The notes below the pieces were generated by a model that searched no databases, had not been told where the DNA came from, and saw only the letters and a list, made by a program, of their open reading frames with translations. 64,000 nucleotides of DNA from Sphingobacteriaceae bacterium GW460-11-11-14-LB5 (GTDB lineage Bacteria > Bacteroidota > Bacteroidia > Sphingobacteriales > Sphingobacteriaceae), in assembly GCA_002151545.1 (NCBI GenBank), contig CP021237.1:3162001-3226000 (forward strand), in the 5' to 3' direction. Positions 9,041 to 17,882 of the stretch are shown in pieces; position 1 is the first letter of the stretch, and each line of letters opens with the position of its first letter. The translations under genes and the position numbers were made by a program.

Positions 9041-9397
9041 GTTCCGAATTTAAGCCGAATATTTCGATTTTTGAATATCCGAAAGGTTTGATTTTGGTAA
9101 AAATATTTCGAGGTTTTAACCGCAAAGCGCGCAAAGACAAGATTAACCACAAAGGCGCAAAGCACACAAAGTGAATTGTATATTTTTGGCCGAACGTCAT
9201 TCCTCAAGTGAACTGAGGTGTCTCAGGTGGTAAAAATAAAGTTCATTTGTTCATTGAGCAATTAGTAAGTAAGATGGCTAAGAATTATTTCCGTGAACTC
9301 CGTGTTTCCGTGGCAAAAAATTAAAACACTTCGGCCCAAAACCAAAAATTTAAGCTCATCTTACTGTTAATCCTCAAAAAAGTCTATTTTTGTTTCA
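9041..9397. repeat. Intergenic repeats ('GCGCAAAG' and 'TTTCCGTGGC' units)
   Basis: No gene. It contains AACCGCAAAGCGCGCAAAG-type repeats (9118-9172) and a CCGTGTTTCCGTGGC unit (around 9300-9315), also present near 5430, 10930 and 11120. Confidence 0.5.
9385..9392 (+). promoter_or_regulatory. -7 promoter box very close to the start codon
   Basis: TATTTTTG matches TAnnTTTG and ends 5 nt before the ATG at 9398, so transcription would start at or next to the start codon (short or no leader). Confidence 0.45.
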
Positions 9398-10204
9398 ATG
9401 AGTAACAATAGTCTCTTATTAGTCGACCCGAATTTTAAAGCTGGTGCATCTGCTAACTGCCATTTATTATTAAAAATAACGAATGACAGCCTTTCTTATG
9501 CTGTGGTCAGCAAGGATACAGAAGAGATTAATATCATTTTTGATAAACAAGGTTGTGAAGATGTACAAAAAGAACTGAAATCAGCCTTTGAAACTGATCG
9601 TTACCTCTCCTTAAACTATGCAACTGTAAAAGCGGCAATCCATACCTCGAATTTTATTTTCATCCCTGACGAATGGTTTGATGGTGAAAACCTGACCGTT
9701 TATGCTAAATATTTAGGTTCTGATGCTAAGGTTTATACTAAACATAATGAGAAACTGGGCTTTAATACTGTTTTTTGTTTAGATGAAGATTTAAAAGCAA
9801 ATCTGCCCGAAAAAACAGATTTATTTCCACAATCTGAACCATTAATGGTTTTATTTAATCATTTGGCAGATGAATCTTTACTAATCGATTTTACAGCAGT
9901 ATCTTTTAATGTACTCTATATCAAAGATAAAAAGATCGTTTTTCAAAACCATTATCAATCAGAAAATGCCGAGGAATTTAATTATTTCCTGTTGCTGATG
10001 ATTGAACAACTGGACCTAACCGATGCCGTTCCCGTGTATTTACAAGGCATTATAAACGAAGATGATGAGCATTATAACTGCTTATTAAAATACTTTAACC
10101 AACTTTATTTCTTTCTTCCTGCTGGAAAACAAAATAGCGAATTATTGGCTGATATGCCTAAACACTATTTCAGCGGTCTCCTTGCTTTAGATTTATGCGA
10201 ATAA
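9398..10204 (+). CDS. DUF3822 family protein
   Basis: 268 residues, acidic and soluble, with no recognised catalytic motif. Composition and place match DUF3822 proteins, which sit just before rsmD and coaD in many Bacteroidota; some structural resemblance to actin-like ATPase folds has been suggested, but nothing in the sequence proves it. The stop overlaps the rsmD start by 10 bp, so the two are translationally coupled. Confidence 0.8.
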   Translation: MSNNSLLLVDPNFKAGASANCHLLLKITNDSLSYAVVSKDTEEINIIFDKQGCEDVQKELKSAFETDRYLSLNYATVKAAIHTSNFIFIPDEWFDGENLTVYAKYLGSDAKVYTKHNEKLGFNTVFCLDEDLKANLPEKTDLFPQSEPLMVLFNHLADESLLIDFTAVSFNVLYIKDKKIVFQNHYQSENAEEFNYFLLLMIEQLDLTDAVPVYLQGIINEDDEHYNCLLKYFNQLYFFLPAGKQNSELLADMPKHYFSGLLALDLCE

Positions 10205-10731
10205 TTGGTGGCAAATTAAAAGGCATCCGTTTGCAGCCCCCTGCAAATTTACCGGTACGCCCAACTACGGATATGGCCAAAGAAGCACTCTTCAATATCC
10301 TCAACAACAAATATGATTTCGAAAGCTGTACCGTTCTGGATTTATTCTGCGGTACCGGAAATTTAACTTTTGAGTTTGCCTCACGCGGGGCAGAAAGTAT
10401 TTTAGCCATTGATATGGATTATGGCTGTGTAAACTGGGTTAAAAATACCGCAAAACAGCATCAGTTTGATCAGGTTGATGTGCGTAAAGGCGATGTTTTC
10501 AAATTATTAAAACAAATGACCGGCGCTTACGACCTGATATTTGCCGATCCGCCCTACAATATGCCCAACATTCCACAAATTCCGGTGATGGTTAAAGAAC
10601 AACAATTACTTAAACCCGATGGTTTACTCGTTGTAGAACACCAGAGCAATATGAAGCTGAACAGCCAGCCCGGCTACACCGAAACCAGAAAGTATGGTAA
10701 TTCGTCTTTCAGTTTTTTTGAGTTTAGTTAG
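10195..10731 (+). CDS. rsmD: 16S rRNA (guanine966-N2)-methyltransferase
   Basis: 178 residues. It starts RIIGGKLKGIRLQ as RsmD does. The SAM-binding motif I is VLDLFCGTGNLTFEFASRG (about 49-67) and the N-methyltransferase motif IV is DPPYN (about 118-122). It methylates G966 of 16S rRNA in the 30S subunit. The start overlaps the DUF3822 gene, and coaD follows after a repeat-filled gap, the usual local order. Confidence 0.95.
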   Translation: MRIIGGKLKGIRLQPPANLPVRPTTDMAKEALFNILNNKYDFESCTVLDLFCGTGNLTFEFASRGAESILAIDMDYGCVNWVKNTAKQHQFDQVDVRKGDVFKLLKQMTGAYDLIFADPPYNMPNIPQIPVMVKEQQLLKPDGLLVVEHQSNMKLNSQPGYTETRKYGNSSFSFFEFS

Positions 10732-11216
10732 TAGTCGATAAAATTTCTTTAGCCAGTATAATATTATTTTCTTTTTTGAAAGCGTATAGGCAATAAGTTG
10801 TGGCAGCCTTCAGTCCTGCTTTTCATTGCAATCAGGCTTATTGTCAAGGGCCTGCTTCAATCCTATACCATTGAACTTCTTAATGCCCTTAATTTCTTAA
10901 TGATAAAACATTAAACCATACGTATTCCGTGTATATCCGTGTTTCCGTGGCAAAAAATACAGAAGACCAGAATCGTCTTGCTGAATTTATTATTTTCAAT
11001 TGTCTTGTAGCTACTATGTGGTCAGCATCTTTTAGTATAAAGACCCTGAATTAAATATGCATTGAACTTCCTAATACCCTTAATTTCATAATGATAAAAC
11101 ATTAAACCATACGTATTCCGTGTATATCCGTGTTTCCGTGGCAAAAAAACAACCTTATTTGTATCCTTCGTGTCTTAGTGGTAAAAAATTCCGCCATAAA
11201 AATCTATATTTGAATC
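10732..11216. repeat. 485-bp gap with an 88-bp direct repeat
   Basis: Two near-identical units at about 10870-10957 and 11061-11148 (offset 191 bp, a few mismatches), each ending in CGTGTTTCCGTGGC plus an A-run. Between them (about 10964-11035) lies a unit containing GTCTTGTAGCTACTATG that recurs in reverse orientation at 13080-13160. No gene is seen. Confidence 0.7.
11205..11212 (+). promoter_or_regulatory. -7 promoter box next to the coaD start
   Basis: TATATTTG, a full match to TAnnTTTG, ends 4 nt before the ATG. It predicts a nearly leaderless coaD transcript. Confidence 0.5.
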
Positions 11217-11678
11217 ATGAAGATAGCGCTATTTCCAGGCTCATTTGATCCGATCACTATTGCTCACGTAAATATTTTACAACGTGCCACTCCCCTTTTC
11301 GATAAAATTGTAGTAGGTATCGGACTCAACAGCGCTAAACAGAATTTCTTAAGCGCAGAGCAGCGCCTTCAGATTTTACAAACTGTTTTTAAAGGCTATC
11401 CGAATATCGAAATCCAAACATACGATGGCCTAACCGTAGATTTCTGCCGAAAAATAGATGCCACCTATATGGTTAGGGGCATCCGTTCAGCTGCTGATTT
11501 TGAATATGAAAGAGCCATCGCGCAGATTAACCAGACGATGATGCCTGAGGTAGAAACCATTTTACTCTTAAGCAAGCCCGAATACTCAGCCATCAGTTCT
11601 ACCATTGTACGCGATATTTTAAGAAACCATGGCGATGTAAGTCCATTCGTGCCAAAAGAAGCCCTTAGTTTTTTGTAA
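11217..11678 (+). CDS. coaD: Phosphopantetheine adenylyltransferase
   Basis: 153 residues, the normal CoaD length. The nucleotidyltransferase motif FPGSFDPITIAHVNI (residues 5-19) holds the HIGH-like site (here IAHVN). YMVRGIRSAADFEYE and the ISSTIVRDI segment (about 125-133) are typical. It transfers AMP from ATP to 4'-phosphopantetheine in coenzyme A synthesis. The final helix ends with PKEALSFL. Confidence 0.96.
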   Translation: MKIALFPGSFDPITIAHVNILQRATPLFDKIVVGIGLNSAKQNFLSAEQRLQILQTVFKGYPNIEIQTYDGLTVDFCRKIDATYMVRGIRSAADFEYERAIAQINQTMMPEVETILLLSKPEYSAISSTIVRDILRNHGDVSPFVPKEALSFL

Positions 11679-11939
11679 GAAATTTGGCACCGTTACATTA
11701 TTCCCCTCTTCCAGAGGGGTGTCCGCAGGACGGGGTGTCAAACCTGTACTCAACTGATCTTGGCGTCTCGCTAAGACATAATTATTTCTATACCGAATAC
11801 CGATTACGAGAGACAAAGTATAGTGTCTCATCCGACTTCATCCTCTTTATCTTCCTAATATTAACAGCTAGTGCTTAAATTTTATTTAATTTAACCTGTA
11901 ACGTTTTTTAAAATCGCTTACCAATGGGTTATATATTAA
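11679..11939. other. Intergenic gap
   Basis: It contains an imperfect GC-rich palindrome, CCCCTCTTCCAGAGGGGTG (11703-11721), that could act as a terminator for coaD or be a repeat. No gene is seen. Confidence 0.4.
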
Positions 11940-12443
11940 ATGAAAGAAACAGAAAACATATTTCTTACCCTGATTAATCAACACAAAGCGATTATACATA
12001 AGATTTCGAAAATGTATATGAACGGTTTTGAAGAGCAGCGTGATCTGTTTCAGGAAATTGTATTACAGCTTTGGAAAGCTTATCCCACTTTTAAGGGTAA
12101 TTCCAAATTTACCACCTGGATGTACCGTGTCTGTTTAAATACAGCTTTAATATACTTTAAAAAGGAGAACAGAAAAGTAGATAAGACACCTTTAGACGAA
12201 AATATTGATATAATTGATGTAAATGAGAGCGAGGGAAAAGAAGAAAAACTGGCTTACCTGTATACCGCCGTTCAAGAGCTGAATGTGATAGAAAAAGCCT
12301 TGATATTTCTCTTTCTCGAAAATCAATCCCATCGCGAAATTGCCGAAAACCTGGGCATCAGCGAGGTAAATGCACGGGTAAAACTGAACCGAACTAAAGA
12401 AAAATTACAATCCATCATAAAGAAAAACGGTTATGAATTTTGA
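11940..12443 (+). CDS. ECF-type RNA polymerase sigma factor
   Basis: 167 residues. Region 2 (about 25-85) contains QRDLFQEIVLQLWKAYPTF and KFTTWMYRVCLN; region 4 (about 110-160) has a helix-turn-helix with HREIAENLGISEVNARVKL. It directs RNA polymerase to a private promoter set, unknown here. The last codons overlap the next gene by 11 bp, so that membrane protein is likely its regulator. Confidence 0.93.
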   Translation: MKETENIFLTLINQHKAIIHKISKMYMNGFEEQRDLFQEIVLQLWKAYPTFKGNSKFTTWMYRVCLNTALIYFKKENRKVDKTPLDENIDIIDVNESEGKEEKLAYLYTAVQELNVIEKALIFLFLENQSHREIAENLGISEVNARVKLNRTKEKLQSIIKKNGYEF

Positions 12444-13038
12444 CGATATAAAAAACGAATGGAATGCTGAAAGTCCGGAAGGAAGTAACATTTCGACCGA
12501 TATGCTTAAAATAAAACAAGCACATACCCCAATCGACAGGATCAGGGGAAAAATGAAACACGAGTTTTTTTACCAGATCTTCTTTTTGGTTATCATGGCC
12601 TTTGTTCCTTACTTTTTTGATTTTTCATCAGCTATGGATCAGGTATTTTTAATGTTTTACGCCATCACTTGTGGTTTTACAGCCTATTACTTTATAAAAT
12701 TCTACCTCTTCTATAAAAATTCATACGATATGAGCCTGGATACACGTAAAAATATCCTTTGGTTTTATTACGAAATGAAATTGAATATCGAACTTTATAA
12801 AGCCCTGACCTATATTGTTGCCTTTATCGGAATTGCCTTTCTTGCAGTTTACCTGTTTGTAGAAAAGGCTTCCATTTTCGCCAGGATTTTAGGCAAACTA
12901 TCGCCTGTTTACATCTTATTAAACTGCTTTTTCACCATTCTGATTATAGGCGTAATTACCGAGTTATGGGCATGGTATTATTATGGCAAACATTTAAAAC
13001 AAGTAAAGAAGGTAGTGGATGAACTGGATTATGAATAA
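12433..13038 (+). CDS. Four-helix membrane protein, candidate anti-sigma partner
   Basis: 201 residues. A charged cytoplasmic N-terminus (about 1-45, NEWNAESPE) is followed by hydrophobic segments at about 46-66, 73-94, 119-140 and 150-178, ending in a cytoplasmic tail. No known zinc anti-sigma motif is present. Overlap with the ECF sigma gene implies linked translation and a regulatory role; that is inference from context. Confidence 0.7.
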   Translation: MNFDDIKNEWNAESPEGSNISTDMLKIKQAHTPIDRIRGKMKHEFFYQIFFLVIMAFVPYFFDFSSAMDQVFLMFYAITCGFTAYYFIKFYLFYKNSYDMSLDTRKNILWFYYEMKLNIELYKALTYIVAFIGIAFLAVYLFVEKASIFARILGKLSPVYILLNCFFTILIIGVITELWAWYYYGKHLKQVKKVVDELDYE

Positions 13039-13079
13039 TCGGTGCAGTCAGATAAAAATATTTGACACCATAGCTACCA

Positions 13080-13160
13080 AAGGTGCTGACCACGTAGTAG
13101 CTACAAGACGATTAAAAATACTACCTCTACTTGTAAAATAAGTTCAGCAGGACGATCTCT
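13080..13160. repeat. Inverted copy of the 10964-11035 unit
   Basis: Read on the minus strand it matches the 10964-11035 unit over about 70 bp with scattered mismatches, for example GTCTTGTAGCTACTACG and a 'CCTGCTGAACTTATTT'-like segment. It separates the sigma operon from the convergent Nudix gene. Confidence 0.55.
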
Positions 13161-13172
13161 GGGATAGAACAC

Positions 13173-13784
13173 TTATAGTATTCCTCCGGCTCTTAAAACA
13201 TCCATAATTGATGGAAAAGTATTTTTAACCACCGGTGAAATGTGGTTTTTGTCCAGCCAAACAGCTTCATCAATCCCTTCTTCTTTCTGAGGGACCAATT
13301 TTGGCTCGCCTTTAACCTTCATTTTGTACCAGTTCGTTTTCTTGATTACCATTTTAGTACCAATCGGGTAAACGTGATAGGTTTTACAAAGTTTTTCTTC
13401 GCGTTTAAACACCTTAATGCCGCACTCCTCTTCTACCTCACGAACTGCCGTTTCTTTCATTTTTTCACCTTCTTCAAGCTTTCCTTTGGGTAAATCCCAC
13501 TTTTTATTTCGAAAAATAAAGAGATAATTTCCATTTGCACTCTCCACCAAACCACCTGCAGCTTTAATAATAGTACAATCTTTCTTTAGTTTTTTAAAGG
13601 TCTCCTGAGGATTTTTTGTCAAGAAAATATAGCTCTTCTTCGAACCATTTTTTAGTTTTTTGTAGAACATTTGCAGATCAAAATCCTGGAATTCAAGTTG
13701 TTGAATTTTCTCCTTTTGCTCTGGCAAAAAATCTGAGATAAACAAAGTGTTATCGTTGATATAAATTCTATAATTTCTTGGCAT
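13173..13784 (-). CDS. Nudix hydrolase
   Basis: 203 residues. The Nudix box spans about residues 102-124 (GKLEEGEK..., REVEEECGI), with all signature G, E, R and EE residues. The N-terminal 65 residues form a small separate segment. It probably cleaves a nucleoside diphosphate derivative with Mg2+; the substrate is unknown. In many Bacteroidota a similar Nudix gene lies beside pyrE. Here pyrE is 2.8 kb away and in the opposite orientation. Confidence 0.9.
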   Translation of the reverse strand: MPRNYRIYINDNTLFISDFLPEQKEKIQQLEFQDFDLQMFYKKLKNGSKKSYIFLTKNPQETFKKLKKDCTIIKAAGGLVESANGNYLFIFRNKKWDLPKGKLEEGEKMKETAVREVEEECGIKVFKREEKLCKTYHVYPIGTKMVIKKTNWYKMKVKGEPKLVPQKEEGIDEAVWLDKNHISPVVKNTFPSIMDVLRAGGIL

Positions 13785-13929
13785 ATATTTTAAAACACAT
13801 TAACAGCATAAACTGCGCTTTACAGCAGCATATTCCTTTCCCGATTACATTTAAAGAGTTCTTTCTGCGAAACCTATATATTTTGCAATGCTCTAAAAGT
13901 AGAAAAATTGTTGGGTTATTTATAGGGTA

Positions 13930-14030
13930 TAAAAAAAGGTTACAACAATTAATGTTGTAACCTTATCTAAATTAACGCTCTCAATCAAAGATTGATGCAA
14001 GGCTCTCACCCCTTGCTTGCTACAAATATA
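13930..14030 (-). ncRNA. Candidate small RNA 1
   Basis: On the minus strand TATATTTG (14023-14030) gives a good -7 box. About 85 nt later comes a perfect 11-bp hairpin (13936-13946 with 13954-13964) followed by seven T, a strong intrinsic terminator with no gene upstream to serve. Between them the RNA could form GCAAGG/CCTTGC and AATC/GATT hairpins and carries TGAGAGC twice. The layout matches the candidate at 52366-52477. Family unknown. Confidence 0.45.
13936..13964 (-). terminator. Intrinsic terminator
   Basis: AAGGTTACAAC / GTTGTAACCTT stem with a 7-nt loop; the T-run is on the minus strand side. It ends the candidate RNA and cannot belong to the Nudix gene, which is read away from it. 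Confidence 0.75.
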
Positions 14031-14219
14031 TAATAATTTATTAAAGAGTGAAAAAAAAATATTTTTTAATCCATAATCATCCTATATCACTTGAGGCCAG
14101 ATACACTAGAATGTAAAAAAAATAGTTAGTAATCTGTATTGGAACATTCAACGGGAAAACAATGGTGAATAATTCCCTCAACGATAATATTTTTCATAAT
14201 TTTAACCTTTTAATCTGCC

Positions 14220-15086
14220 ATGCCCATACCTTCACTATCCGAAACAGATCTGGAAGCATACCGAAATGATCTTTCTAACCCAGAAAAATCAACAGGTGAA
14301 CTCTTTATCACATTAACCGGGCTTTATCAGCGTTTTGCCGGCAATGAACAACTATTGGCAAATTTTGAGTATGCCGCCGAACTGCAAAGTTTAGAAAATA
14401 GTTACGCTTCTAAAAAAGACCAATACAATAAGGAAATTACGGAACTTAAAAGGCAGTTTAAACAACTAGACAACCGCATTGTTGCCGCAGAGCAAAAGCT
14501 ACGTCACGGTATACCCGACGATTTGATGGTAATGGATAAAATTATAGCTGAGCAAGAATCCATCGTTGAAGATCAGGAAAAGCTTAACCATGCGGAATCA
14601 TCTGTTGTAGAGCAGGTTAGAAAAATAGATATAGCGCATGGAAAAGACCTTCAGAAGCTGGAACAGCAACAAAACAATAGAAATACGCCGCTGAACAGTA
14701 AATTTTCTGCTTTTACCGAACAGCTCAAACAAGCAGAAAAACGCATTACACTAAAAGCAAGTGCAATCGCCATTATTGCCATTATCGGTATTCCTTTAAT
14801 CTTAGATCTGGGTCTTGTTTCCTTAGGATTGCCTGCTTTAAGCAAGAATACCAATAACCTGATCTTTACCCATTATATCTTTTTAATCGCGCTGATTTTG
14901 GTCGAATTGTTCCTTGCCGAAAAAATCAGGAGCAGGATCTCTGGCATGTTATCTATCTCTTATCTTAAAGATTCGTTAGCTACACTCCAAAACCTGCTGA
15001 CGGAAAACAAAAAACAAATTTTCAAGGTAGAATCTGAGCACAAGATTTCCTTATCAGAATTTGTAAAGCAAAATTACACTGCCTAG
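14220..15086 (+). CDS. Coiled-coil membrane protein of unknown function
   Basis: 288 residues. A long helical, charged, glutamine-rich segment (about 55-180) looks like coiled coil. Two membrane helices follow (about 181-203 and 218-238), then a further helical tail (about 245-288). It has no signal peptide, so the coiled coil is likely cytoplasmic. No domain is recognised. The neighbours give no clue. Confidence 0.75.
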   Translation: MPIPSLSETDLEAYRNDLSNPEKSTGELFITLTGLYQRFAGNEQLLANFEYAAELQSLENSYASKKDQYNKEITELKRQFKQLDNRIVAAEQKLRHGIPDDLMVMDKIIAEQESIVEDQEKLNHAESSVVEQVRKIDIAHGKDLQKLEQQQNNRNTPLNSKFSAFTEQLKQAEKRITLKASAIAIIAIIGIPLILDLGLVSLGLPALSKNTNNLIFTHYIFLIALILVELFLAEKIRSRISGMLSISYLKDSLATLQNLLTENKKQIFKVESEHKISLSEFVKQNYTA

Positions 15087-15180
15087 GGAACTGATTTGTT
15101 TGATAAACAAATAGGGATTTAGCAACCTTTATTTCCAGTTCCTAAACCCCTATTGATTAAATACGATCAGATATTCAGAT

Positions 15181-16224
15181 CTATAATGTGGCCATATCAA
15201 TCACGAAACGGTAACGCACATCACCTTTTTCCATACGCTCGTAGGCATGGTGGATGTCTTTGATATCAATCATTTCGATATCCGATACGATATTGTTCTC
15301 TGCACAAAAATCCAACATTTCCTGAGTTTCGGCAATACCTCCAATACCTGATCCCGCCAGGCTTTTTCTACCACCAAGTAAACTGAAAGCGGCAATTTCT
15401 GCTGGCTTAGGCGGAACACCTACGCAAATGTGTATACCATTTGTTCTCAACAAGGAAAGGTACATGTTAAAATCATGTTCTGCAGAAACCGTATCCAGTA
15501 TAAAATCGAAGGTACCCCTTGCTGCTTTAACCTGTGCCGGATCGGTCGTAACTACAAAATGGTGTGCGCCCAGTTTTTTGGCATCTTCTTCTTTTTTTGG
15601 TGAAGTACTCAATACCGTAACTTCAGCGCCAAAAGCTACACCGAATTTCACGGCCATGTGACCTAAACCACCTAAACCAAGTACGGCTAGTTTATGGCCT
15701 TTTCCTACTTTCCAGTGTTTTAATGGAGAATAAGTGGTAATACCCGCACATAAAAGTGGGGCTACAGCTGCAAGGTTTAATTTATCTGATACATGAAGCA
15801 CAAATTCTTCTCTTACTACAATCGAATCCGAATATCCACCATAAGTTGGTGTTTTACCATCTCTTTCTAAACCATTATAGGTCTGCGTATTTCCTTCTAA
15901 ACAGTATTGTTCTAAATTTTGCTTGCAGTTTTCGCAAACCTGGCACGAATCTACCATACAACCTGTACCGGCAAGATCGCCTACCTTAAATTTCTTCACA
16001 TGATCTCCAACCTTTACTACCCTGCCCACAATTTCGTGCCCCGGAACCATTGGGAAAATTCCCGGAAACCAATCGTTTTTGATCTGGTGCAAATCTGAGT
16101 GGCAAACCCCACAGAAAAGTATCTCAAACTGAACATCATGAGGCCCTACTTCCCGGCGCTCAAAATTCCAGGGTGCAAGATCTGTTTCGGCATTTTGTGC
16201 CGCATATCCTTTTGTTGCTATCAT
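15181..16224 (-). CDS. Zinc-dependent NAD(P) alcohol dehydrogenase (YahK-like)
   Basis: 347 residues, medium-chain dehydrogenase. The catalytic zinc region is CGVCHSDLHQI (about 37-47) with GHE further on. The structural zinc cysteines lie in SCQVCENCKQNLEQYC (about 93-108). The Rossmann motif is GLGGLGHMAVKFG (about 178-190). This is the cinnamyl-alcohol/YahK branch, which usually reduces aldehydes with NADPH. Monocistronic. Confidence 0.92.
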   Translation of the reverse strand: MIATKGYAAQNAETDLAPWNFERREVGPHDVQFEILFCGVCHSDLHQIKNDWFPGIFPMVPGHEIVGRVVKVGDHVKKFKVGDLAGTGCMVDSCQVCENCKQNLEQYCLEGNTQTYNGLERDGKTPTYGGYSDSIVVREEFVLHVSDKLNLAAVAPLLCAGITTYSPLKHWKVGKGHKLAVLGLGGLGHMAVKFGVAFGAEVTVLSTSPKKEEDAKKLGAHHFVVTTDPAQVKAARGTFDFILDTVSAEHDFNMYLSLLRTNGIHICVGVPPKPAEIAAFSLLGGRKSLAGSGIGGIAETQEMLDFCAENNIVSDIEMIDIKDIHHAYERMEKGDVRYRFVIDMATL

Positions 16225-16401
16225 AAAAATTTAAATTAATTTTACCATAACAAATGTAAACAGCTTTTGTTAAGAACAATTACGCAAATCAAATAATTCA
16301 TTGCAAAATTCAAACAATACTTATCATTTACGAGAGATTTTAAAAACGCTATTTGAACGAAAATAATCATTTAATGCTACAAAATTCGTCAGTCTAAAAA
16401 C

Positions 16402-16563
16402 TTAGCTAGCCAATATAACATTTACATTCTCTTCTATTTTCAGGCCTTGCCATTCTTTATCACATTGATTTACAGCGCTTGGCAAGAAATAGCTTTTACC
16501 ATCCATCAAAATTTCCGATATTTGTAGCATTTGGAAGTCGTGATTCAATTCAATTCCCGACAT
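16402..16563 (-). CDS. Possible small protein, 53 residues
   Basis: A short frame from the ATG at 16563 to the TAA at 16402, preceded on the minus strand by a purine-rich GGGGAAAG. The product starts MSGIELNHDFQML and ends VNVILAS; it is not a shadow of another gene and lies alone in a 413-bp gap. The sequence is protein-like, but no family is recognised. Confidence 0.45.
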   Translation of the reverse strand: MSGIELNHDFQMLQISEILMDGKSYFLPSAVNQCDKEWQGLKIEENVNVILAS

Positions 16564-16625
16564 TTTCTTTCCCCGCTAAAACAAGTGGGGCTTAATAAAC
16601 GTTATGACAAACACAAATAAATCTG

Positions 16626-16633
16626 TAATTTTG
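16626..16633 (+). promoter_or_regulatory. -7 promoter box next to the pyrE start
   Basis: TAATTTTG fits TAnnTTTG and ends 4 nt before the ATG, predicting a leaderless or near-leaderless message. Confidence 0.45.
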
Positions 16634-16637
16634 AGCC

Positions 16638-17303
16638 ATGTATAATAAAAGTGATATTGAATTAAAGGTAGCGGAATTTTTATTACAGATAAAAGCAATC
16701 AAATTACAACCAAATAACCCTTTTACCTGGGCATCTGGTTGGAAATCGCCGATTTATTGCGACAACAGAATTACCCTTTCCCACCCTCAGGTTAGAACTT
16801 ACATCCGTCAGAAACTTGCGCAGGCCATTCAGGAAGAGTTTGGTTCAGTAGATGTTATTGCGGGTGTTGCAACTGCCGGAATTCCTCAGGGCGTTTTAGT
16901 CGCTCAGGAACTTGGTTTACCTTTTATCTATGTAAGGGCGAAAGCTAAAGAACACGGTACCGGAAGTTTAATTGAAGGTGAAGTGGTAGAAGGTCAGCGT
17001 GTAGTGGTTATCGAAGATTTAATTTCAACCGGAAAAAGCAGTTTACAAGCTGTTGAAGCACTAAGAGCGGCAGGATTATCGGTAGCTGGCTTAGCGGCAA
17101 TTTTCACTTACGGTTTCGAAAAAGCAGACGAAAATTTCGCAGCTGCAAAATGTCGTTACTTAACCTTATCAAACTATGGCGCCCTAATCGATTATGCTGC
17201 TGAGCACAGCATTATTGCCAAAAGTGATATGGAATTATTAGGTAAATGGCGTTTAAATCCTTCAGAATGGGGACAAGGACAAGTATTAAGTTCGGAGTCT
17301 TAA
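16638..17303 (+). CDS. pyrE: Orotate phosphoribosyltransferase
   Basis: 221 residues. The PRPP-binding motif VVVIEDLISTGKSS lies near 121-134; FTWASGWKSPIYCDNR near the N-terminus is typical of PyrE. It joins orotate and PRPP to form OMP in UMP synthesis. The next gene starts 37 bp downstream and a terminator follows that gene, so the two form an operon. Confidence 0.96.
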   Translation: MYNKSDIELKVAEFLLQIKAIKLQPNNPFTWASGWKSPIYCDNRITLSHPQVRTYIRQKLAQAIQEEFGSVDVIAGVATAGIPQGVLVAQELGLPFIYVRAKAKEHGTGSLIEGEVVEGQRVVVIEDLISTGKSSLQAVEALRAAGLSVAGLAAIFTYGFEKADENFAAAKCRYLTLSNYGALIDYAAEHSIIAKSDMELLGKWRLNPSEWGQGQVLSSES

Positions 17304-17340
17304 GTTTTGAGAAAAAACAAAAATCTATAAAAAATATATA

Positions 17341-17739
17341 ATGACTGTTATTGAAAGCGCAGTGGAGGTGAATAAACCAGTTGCAGAGGTTTATGCATTC
17401 CTATCCAATATGAACAATCATCAGCAACTGATGCCAGAAAATATCTATAACTGGGAATCTACTGAAGATGATGCTCGTTTTACCATTCAGAACATGGCAA
17501 AATTGGCCATTAAAATTTCGAGCCGTATCGAAAATCAGGAAATAACAGCCATTCCGAGTGAAAAAGCACCTTTCGATGTGGAGTTAAAGTGGACTGTAGC
17601 AGATAACGGAAACGGAACAACTACAGCGAAACACATTATCTCAGCAGATTTGAACATGATGATGAAAATGCTGGCATCTGGTCCATTACAAAAGTTGGCC
17701 GATCACCAAACCGAAAAATTGAAAGAAATTTTAGGATAA
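17341..17739 (+). CDS. SRPBCC-fold protein
   Basis: 132 residues with the START/Bet v1-like pattern: an N-terminal strand with VNKPVAEVYAFLSNMNNH, central strands and a long C-terminal helix. It probably binds a hydrophobic ligand; function unknown. It follows pyrE in the same operon, an arrangement I recall from other Bacteroidota. Confidence 0.82.
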   Translation: MTVIESAVEVNKPVAEVYAFLSNMNNHQQLMPENIYNWESTEDDARFTIQNMAKLAIKISSRIENQEITAIPSEKAPFDVELKWTVADNGNGTTTAKHIISADLNMMMKMLASGPLQKLADHQTEKLKEILG

Positions 17740-17780
17740 AAAGTGATTGCAAAGATTTAAATGATTGCACAGATACAAAA

Positions 17781-17805
17781 GACGAGTTAACCCTCGTCTT
17801 TTTTT
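17781..17805 (+). terminator. Intrinsic terminator of the pyrE operon
   Basis: GACGAG stem, TTAACC loop, CTCGTC, then a T-run. Confidence 0.8.
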
Positions 17806-17882
17806 ATGCGTAAAAATTCCATTGTGGTTCTTTTATCAGCATTTTATTTTAATACCTTAGTTTTTTGAATAACCATTAAACT

